The notes below the pieces were generated by a model. It made no database searches. It was not told where the DNA came from and was given only the letters and a program-made list of their open reading frames with translations. A DNA stretch of 47,604 nucleotides from an uncultured Prevotellaceae bacterium (GTDB lineage Bacteria > Bacteroidota > Bacteroidia > Bacteroidales > Bacteroidaceae). Of the stretch, positions 41,977 through 47,604 are shown piece after piece (the first letter of the stretch is position 1; every line of letters starts with the position of its first letter). The stretch is from contig CAMAFX010000012.1 in the NCBI GenBank assembly GCA_945833925.1, positions 1-47,604 on the forward strand. Direction: 5' to 3'. Made by a program: the position numbers and the translations under genes.

Positions 41977-42712
41977 TCATATCCACTATATACTATCCAT
42001 CCGCGTCACCGCGGGTGGATTTTCTTTTTTTGTCACCGAAGGCTTCTCCAGTGACATGATTTATCGTGACACTACGACGTGCCGAAGCCATGCCGAGATG
42101 CTGTTCATGATAAGCGAAAAACTGCAGGGCGAGAAGATAAAGAGCAGAGAATACGATTCAATACGTGTCATTGTGGATGCAGAGTCGACCACACTGCCTG
42201 CAAGCGAGTATGACGAGGAGAAAAACAAGGATGTATACAGACTGATATACAGTCAGACTCAGCTCGACGACAAGCGTATGTGCTGCGTTGAACTGCCAGA
42301 GATAAATGCCGTCGAGTTGTTCCCCATAGACGAGCAGCTGTACGACGCCATCACGACCATCTATCCAGAGGCAGCCTTTACCAATACGTTTGCCAGCGTC
42401 ATGGAGCGAATCACCCACTTCTCCATGCTGCGCGACCCCGAAGAGCAACCGCTCTACGCCCACATCAACGACGGAGAACTGTTCCTCTACTCCATCTTCA
42501 AGAACAAGCTCATATACGCCAATCACTTCCACCTGGACGACGCAGACAACGCGCCTTTCTTCCTGCTCAGCGTGTGGAAGATGCTCGAACTTGACGCGCA
42601 CAAGAATTTCTGTTTCATATCAGGGAAGGAACAACTTGCATCTACCCTTATGAACCAAGCGACACCCTTTCTGGAGAACGTAGAGATAATAAAGTACGGG
42701 CTCGACGTGTAG
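41957..42712 (+). CDS. DUF3822 family protein
   Basis: Start placed at ATG 41957 (MPVTGNNHIHYILSIRVT), 251 residues, overlapping the previous gene by 20 bp. Features: ILSIRVTAGGFSFFV, the family start; LPEINAVELFPIDEQLYDAI; and DGELFLYSIFKNKLIYANHF, a strand-rich core suggesting an actin/ASKHA-like fold as reported for the family. No signal or membrane segment. Located directly before rsmD (33 bp), an association I know from many Bacteroidetes. Function unknown. Confidence 0.8.
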   Translation: MPVTGNNHIHYILSIRVTAGGFSFFVTEGFSSDMIYRDTTTCRSHAEMLFMISEKLQGEKIKSREYDSIRVIVDAESTTLPASEYDEEKNKDVYRLIYSQTQLDDKRMCCVELPEINAVELFPIDEQLYDAITTIYPEAAFTNTFASVMERITHFSMLRDPEEQPLYAHINDGELFLYSIFKNKLIYANHFHLDDADNAPFFLLSVWKMLELDAHKNFCFISGKEQLASTLMNQATPFLENVEIIKYGLDV

Positions 42713-42745
42713 TTCTGCATATTATATAAATAAGGTATACAAAAC

Positions 42746-43279
42746 ATGAGAGTAATAACCGGAAAATATAAAGGAAGACACTTCGACGTGCCACGCACCT
42801 TCAAGGCACGACCAACTACCGACTTCGCCAAGGAGAATCTGTTCAACGTTCTGAACGGCTATATAGACTGGGACGAGGAGCCACGTGCGCTCGACCTCTT
42901 CTCGGGTACTGGAAGCATAACACTCGAACTGCTTTCGCGAGGTTGCGGACAGGTTATCAGCGTCGAGAAGGATCGTCTTCACTACAGTTTCATCAAGGGT
43001 TTCCTCGACAAACTGGACGACAAGGCCGGAATACCCATCTGTGGCGACGTATTCAAGTATCTGGCACGATGCACAGAGAAGTTTGACATTGTCTTTGCCG
43101 ACCCCCCATACCAGTTAGAGAACCTCGCCGAACTACCCGACATTGTCATGGCACGCGACATACTCAGCGAGGACGGTCTCTTCATCCTGGAACACGGCAA
43201 GGACTACGACTTCACCGACCACCCCAACTTCGTCGAGCACCGCCAGTACGGCAGCGTCAATTTTACGTTCTTCCGATAA
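42746..43279 (+). CDS. rsmD: 16S rRNA (guanine-966-N2)-methyltransferase
   Basis: 177 residues, the family length. N-terminal MRVITGKYKGRHFDVP and RPTTDFAKENLFNVL are RsmD signatures; SAM motif ALDLFSGTGSITLELLSRG at 48-66; catalytic ADPPY (118-122). Acts on the assembled 30S subunit. Third gene of the group beginning at 41203. Confidence 0.95.
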   Translation: MRVITGKYKGRHFDVPRTFKARPTTDFAKENLFNVLNGYIDWDEEPRALDLFSGTGSITLELLSRGCGQVISVEKDRLHYSFIKGFLDKLDDKAGIPICGDVFKYLARCTEKFDIVFADPPYQLENLAELPDIVMARDILSEDGLFILEHGKDYDFTDHPNFVEHRQYGSVNFTFFR

Positions 43280-43503
43280 ATCTCCAACAAGCAACGAACA
43301 TCCCATCAGCACATAGCTGCCACGCATACATACGTGCATGAATGGAAAGCGTTTTGTTGACTTTCCGTCAATAGTCTATTAACTGAAATCATGTACGTTT
43401 TCGTACGTTTTAATAGTCAGTTTTTACGAAATAATACGTAATAAGTCGCGTGGTTTATTTTTCTTTGCGAAAAATATTCTCTAACAAATAATTTTTATTC
43501 GCA

Positions 43504-44163
43504 ATGAAAAAGTTTCTTTTATTACCTCTCCTTGCCTTGGCAACATGTATGTTTTACAGTTGCGGCGATGACAACGAACCAGAAATCAAGCCAGAAGAAG
43601 AGCAGAACGGAGCCTCGGCAGATGCACTGAAAGCCCTCAAGCCCAACCAGGTCACATTCGGTCCTTGGAAGAATGTAGACATAGTATCAGAGGTTTCATA
43701 TGGGGATATCATATTCTATAAACTTCGCTACTATAACCTTGAAAAGCAGATGGGTATGAATACAACCGTTCACATCGACAAGTCACTGGTAGGAAAAACC
43801 ATTGATCTGGCAAATCCTCACAAAACTGTTGGAGACAAGACGTTCGAACTGAGCAGCCAGTTGTTCACCATCGCAATTGACGGAATTTACCCAGACATAG
43901 ATTTTGGTGGTGCTTTGATGTTAAGTTACTCTTTTGGAAAGGTCCAGATGTCCCAAGCTACATACAGTCTGTTTGGCACATCTGTTCCATACAGTGAATT
44001 CTCAGACCCCGAGACCTGTTTCAAGGAAGGTTCAGTTACAATTACCTCTAAGGACGAAGGTATATACCTGAACTTCAGCGGAACATTAAAGGGCGAGAAG
44101 GAAATGGTTGTCGCTCTCAAGGGGTTTGTTACTACTGATGAAATCAAATATTACAATTATTAA
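43504..44163 (+). CDS. Lipoprotein, hypothetical
   Basis: 219 residues with lipobox MFYSC (Cys20) followed by an acidic linker (GDDNEPEIKPEEEQNG), as in surface-exposed Bacteroidetes lipoproteins. The rest is beta-rich (VTFGPWKNVDIVSEVSYGDIIFYKLRYY, then GSVTITSKDEGIYLNFSGTLKGEKEMVVAL) and could be a small barrel- or lipocalin-like fold. I recognise no family. Ends before a strong terminator at 44214-44264; about 220 bp separate it from rsmD, so it has its own transcription unit. Confidence 0.7.
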   Translation: MKKFLLLPLLALATCMFYSCGDDNEPEIKPEEEQNGASADALKALKPNQVTFGPWKNVDIVSEVSYGDIIFYKLRYYNLEKQMGMNTTVHIDKSLVGKTIDLANPHKTVGDKTFELSSQLFTIAIDGIYPDIDFGGALMLSYSFGKVQMSQATYSLFGTSVPYSEFSDPETCFKEGSVTITSKDEGIYLNFSGTLKGEKEMVVALKGFVTTDEIKYYNY

Positions 44164-44213
44164 GGACCAACGTCTCACACACTCCGAAAGGAGCGACAGA
44201 TAAAAACAGATAA

Positions 44214-44264
44214 AACAAACGAGTGTTGCCTCATCGCTTAGAAGGCAACACTCGTTTGTTTTTG
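44214..44264 (+). terminator. Rho-independent terminator
   Basis: Perfect 17-bp stem AACAAACGAGTGTTGCC (44214-44230 with 44244-44260), 13-nt loop, T-run after it. Confidence 0.92.
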
Positions 44265-44358
44265 TACTGGCAGAATAATAGTAATAGCAAGCAATGTTAA
44301 AACTACACGTTTCCGAAGTCTGTTTGCAGTCCTACTCCTCTACCCTGATTGTGGCAGA

Positions 44359-47300
44359 TTAGAATCTGCCACCGCCTCCATAGCCGCCACGGCCGCCGCC
44401 CCATCCGCCACGGCCTCCATTGCCGCCGCCGAAGCCGTTCATCATGCCACGCGAAGCCTTGTCGCCCAGCAAGTTAAGACGGTAGATAAAATGAACCATA
44501 AAGTAGCTGTTGATGTTGTTTGTATAGGTATCGGTACGTGCAAACTCGCTGATGGCACGACTTACGTTGCTGCGCTGGTGCAGAATATCGTTCCACTCTA
44601 CACTGATGGTTGCAGCCTTGTCCTTCAAGAAGCTCTTCTGCAAGGTAACATTCCAGAGCAACTCGTTGGTGTTCATGCTCTCGTCGTCGAAACCACGGCG
44701 GCACTGCTCGGTGATGTTTGTCGAGAAGGTGATTGACCATGGGAAGATGATGGTTGCATTACCACCATAACTGAAGGTCCACGAGTCGATGTTGGTATTC
44801 TGCTGCTTGCTGCTGCGAGTGTGGTTGTAGTTGAAACCGGCATTTGCACCAAAATCAACGTTCCAGTCATCGCCAAAGCTCTTACGGTAGTTAAGACGAA
44901 CCCAGTCGCCCAAGCCCATAGTCTTGGTTGCCGACTCGAACTTGGTAAGGTCTACCTGACTGAAGATGTAGTCCATATTGACGTGACCTGTTTCATCCTT
45001 TATCTTTGTAGGATCGAGGTTCACACCACTGTCCTTGCTGCTCAAGTAACCAAGTCGGTAGGTATAGTTCAGGTTGAGGTTGTTAGAGAAGTTCCAGTAC
45101 TTCTTCTCGCCCATCGCAGTGTTGAGGTTGATATTACCCCAGCTTCCCCAGTTACCGTTGATATTCATCGGACGTGTGTAGCACGCACCAGTATTATCGT
45201 CGTAGATAGTTGCCGAAGAGATACTGTTGCGAGTGTTGTTGTATCCGGCACGGAAGTACCAACTGGTCTGTGTCTCAGTCTTATAACCGTTATACTCGAC
45301 ATACATATCGTTGCGCCAACTGCTTCGCAGACCAGCGTTACCTGTGTTTACATTAAGAGGATTGCTGTCGTCGGTAACCTCCATAAGCTGGGTCATCGAT
45401 GGCTGCGACATACGAGCGTTGTAGTTGAGTCGTAACTGGCTGACACTGCTTATCTTCCAACGGAAATTGATGCGAGGTGCCCAGTTGACAGTGGTACGCG
45501 TAACGGTAGTATCGACGAGTCCCTTCTGATAGTGCATCAGTGTGTGCTGTGGCTGCAGACTGATACCTGCATTGAGACGAATCTCCTGGTCGTTGTCCAA
45601 CTTGTTGTTGTAGCGGAACATAAGGTTCGCATTGTGGTTGTTCTCCTTATATGTTGCGTACTGGCTGTTCAGCATATCCTTGGTGAGCAATTCCCAGTCC
45701 AGACCGCCAGCAAAGGCATTTGCAGGATTCACCCCGTTGGTGAAGATATCGTAGAGCTGGGCACTGTTGATGAGTCCGTCGTCCATCATCTGACCAATCA
45801 TATTCTCAAGGTTAAACATAGAGCGGTCGTTGTCCGAGAAGCGGCGCTGGTAGCTGTAGCTGAGCTGCAGGTTGAGGTTGCTGGTGAGCGGCTCGGTATA
45901 ACTCAGACGCGAACGCACACTCCAACTCTTGGAAGGACTGATGGTGTAGCGATCCTGCAGAGTGTTGTCGTTCTTCTGGTAGTACTTGATGTTCGACCAG
46001 TTGAAGTTCTCGTTGTCAGACTTGCTGATGTTACCGCTCATGTCGAGCGAGATGTTGCGTCCCGGCTTAACAAGTCGGCGGTTCACCTGCATGTGTATAT
46101 CGCCCGAATTGCTGTTGCCGTTACTCTTCGACTCACTCTCGTTACTGTTGACACGTGTCTCGCGGCCGTCAACGATGAAGAGCGCATCGTCATCGTAGTT
46201 GTTGAGCGGCTCGGCAGTCTTCTTGTATGGGTCCTCGTTGAATGTCACCGAACTGTTGCGTCCCATATTGTCGTTCTGCGAATGTGAGAAACTTGGGCGG
46301 AAGGTCAGCGTGGTAAGACTGTCGGGCATCCACTGGAAACGCATGTCGGCATTGACGTTGTGGTTCTTGTTGTTACTCCAGTTGCGGGCGTTGTTGAAAC
46401 TGCTTGTACTGCCCAGGAAGGTTTCGCTGTTGCTCACCGTCATACCCTCTGCCTCACGGCCATTGTAACGAACGTTTCCGCCTACCTCCATATAGCCAGG
46501 GGTGTATTGCTGCAGACCGTTGGTCCACGTCACGTTCAGTCCCGACATAGTGGTTGTGGTGACACCGCTGCCACCCCAGAAGCCTCCCCAACGTCCCGAA
46601 CCGTTGTTGGTATTGTTGCGGCTGGCAATGAACATAAACTGCAGATTGTCAGTAAATCGGCTGACATTGAAATTGCCCAAGTAAAGCGGTTTGGGAAATT
46701 CAATCTGACTGCGCTCGCCCGGAATCTTGTCCTGACGTGCATTACCGGCTGCCACATCAACGTTGACAACCCATCCTTCGCCCATTCCCTTCTTCACAGA
46801 AAGGTCGAGCACCGTCTCCTCCTCGCCGTCGTCAATACCTGTAATGCGGCTATAGTCGGACTTTTTATCATATGCCTTTATCTTCTTAATCATCTTCGAA
46901 GGAAGATTCTTCAGGGTCATGTCCTTGTCGTCGCCAAAGAACTCCTTGCCCTTCACAAGAATCTTGCTCACTGTCTTTCCGTTTATCTTCAGCGTTCCGT
47001 CCTCGCCCAGTTCGGCACCAGGCAACTTGCGCACCAGTTCCTCGAGAGTTGAGCCTTCGGGCAGTTTATAAGCATCGGCATTATACATAAAGGTGTCCGC
47101 CTTCATCTCGACCTGCGCCAGTTGGGCAGTCACCTCCGCCTCCTTCATCAACTTGGCATCGTCGAAGAGGGTGATGGTACCAAGGTCGGCACTCTTTGAC
47201 ACTTCTATATTCTGGAATACAGAACGGTATCCTACGTAGGACACCTTCAGGATGAACTTACCATTTTTGGACGCAAGGGTAAACTTACCGTTCTGACCGG

Positions 47301-47475
47301 TGGCAGCACCAGTAACCTGTGTACTATCCTTCGGGTTCAACAATACTACTGTTGCACCAGGCAGCACATCATCCATCTCACCATCCTTGACAATACCTGT
47401 CAGGTTGTTCTTCTGGGCCGAAGCCACGCTGCCAAAGAGCATCAGCAGCAACATCAAGCTGTATATCTTTTTCAT
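44359..47475 (-). CDS. TonB-dependent-receptor-like outer-membrane beta-barrel protein
   Basis: 1038 residues; signal peptide (KKIYSLMLLLMLFGSVASAQ). Residues 22-110 are a CarboxypepD_reg-like domain (LTGIVKDGEMDDVLPGATVVLLNP...FILKVSYVGYRSV), residues 125-225 a plug-like domain (PEGSTLEELVRKLPGAELGEDGTLKINGKTVSKILVKGKEFF), and the rest a large barrel of the outer-membrane beta-barrel-3 type, ending in VHFIYRLNLLG. An unusual Gly/Arg/aromatic tail (GGNGGRGGWGGGRGGYGGGG) follows the last strand. No SusD partner is adjacent, so this is not a PUL transporter pair. Substrate unknown. Confidence 0.87.
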   Translation of the reverse strand: MKKIYSLMLLLMLFGSVASAQKNNLTGIVKDGEMDDVLPGATVVLLNPKDSTQVTGAATGQNGKFTLASKNGKFILKVSYVGYRSVFQNIEVSKSADLGTITLFDDAKLMKEAEVTAQLAQVEMKADTFMYNADAYKLPEGSTLEELVRKLPGAELGEDGTLKINGKTVSKILVKGKEFFGDDKDMTLKNLPSKMIKKIKAYDKKSDYSRITGIDDGEEETVLDLSVKKGMGEGWVVNVDVAAGNARQDKIPGERSQIEFPKPLYLGNFNVSRFTDNLQFMFIASRNNTNNGSGRWGGFWGGSGVTTTTMSGLNVTWTNGLQQYTPGYMEVGGNVRYNGREAEGMTVSNSETFLGSTSSFNNARNWSNNKNHNVNADMRFQWMPDSLTTLTFRPSFSHSQNDNMGRNSSVTFNEDPYKKTAEPLNNYDDDALFIVDGRETRVNSNESESKSNGNSNSGDIHMQVNRRLVKPGRNISLDMSGNISKSDNENFNWSNIKYYQKNDNTLQDRYTISPSKSWSVRSRLSYTEPLTSNLNLQLSYSYQRRFSDNDRSMFNLENMIGQMMDDGLINSAQLYDIFTNGVNPANAFAGGLDWELLTKDMLNSQYATYKENNHNANLMFRYNNKLDNDQEIRLNAGISLQPQHTLMHYQKGLVDTTVTRTTVNWAPRINFRWKISSVSQLRLNYNARMSQPSMTQLMEVTDDSNPLNVNTGNAGLRSSWRNDMYVEYNGYKTETQTSWYFRAGYNNTRNSISSATIYDDNTGACYTRPMNINGNWGSWGNINLNTAMGEKKYWNFSNNLNLNYTYRLGYLSSKDSGVNLDPTKIKDETGHVNMDYIFSQVDLTKFESATKTMGLGDWVRLNYRKSFGDDWNVDFGANAGFNYNHTRSSKQQNTNIDSWTFSYGGNATIIFPWSITFSTNITEQCRRGFDDESMNTNELLWNVTLQKSFLKDKAATISVEWNDILHQRSNVSRAISEFARTDTYTNNINSYFMVHFIYRLNLLGDKASRGMMNGFGGGNGGRGGWGGGRGGYGGGGRF

Positions 47476-47604
47476 CTCATAAAATATATTCGTAAAGAAT
47501 CTCGTGTTCTGTCAGTGCAAGCGACGAACCCTATCATTTTTACCCGTTAAACTATACTTACTGACAACACAAAACCGAAATGGTTTAATTATCTATGCAA
47601 ATTT

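Overview
The window looks like the chromosome of a Prevotellaceae-type Bacteroidales. GC is roughly 50%, the -7 boxes are of the TAnnTTTG kind (several preceded by a TTTG -33 box about 19 nt upstream), Shine-Dalgarno signals are weak, and the gene content is typical of the group: porX and sprE/porW of the type IX secretion system (T9SS), OmpP/P-type porins, a large CarboxypepD_reg/beta-barrel receptor, DUF3822 next to rsmD, and many lipoproteins. The genus is inferred from these families and was not tested.

Layout. 1-3337 (+): end of dnaE, trxA and a small acidic protein. 3344-10326 (-): tsaE, porX, sprE/porW, a small membrane protein and aroA. A divergent promoter pair then serves aroA and tRNA-Pro(GGG). 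10457-13596: a tRNA-bounded insertion whose two ends are about 140-bp copies of the tRNA 3' half plus its terminator, offset by exactly 3,000 bp. It holds two cut phage head genes (one a MuF-type head protein with an added HExxH domain) and, between them on the opposite strand, two small genes. 13600-14630: about 1 kb of non-coding, repeat-rich DNA. 14633-16762 (+): PadR regulator and PspC-domain membrane protein under a perfect palindrome. 16932-19950 (-): hflX, a coiled-coil lipoprotein, rsmI. 20175-22139 (+): tdk, an AI-2E-type transporter, tRNA-Lys(UUU). 22337-23850: a membrane protein and a decay zone with a deleted and frameshifted rhuM-like gene. 24241-31411 (+): a tight six-gene envelope operon. 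31674-33128: a REP-type (Y1/HUH) transposase gene with a fused C-terminal domain, followed by repeat arrays. 33148-39524 (-): a beta-helix glycosidase and a 1600-residue alginate-lyase-like protein. 39663-44163: a helicase, a membrane protein, DUF3822, rsmD and a lipoprotein. 44359-47475 (-): an outer-membrane receptor-like barrel.

How parts fit together. The six-gene operon (porin, imelysin lipoprotein, di-heme oxidoreductase lipoprotein, second porin, mono-heme lipoprotein, Rid-superfamily protein) reads as an envelope device coupling outer-membrane passage, metal binding and heme redox chemistry. It is the best candidate in the window for an undescribed system. The T9SS genes at the left and the T9SS-like C-terminal tail of the 1600-residue lyase suggest that the lyase is exported by that route. 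The tRNA-bounded phage remnant and the transposase/repeat region are the main accessory zones.
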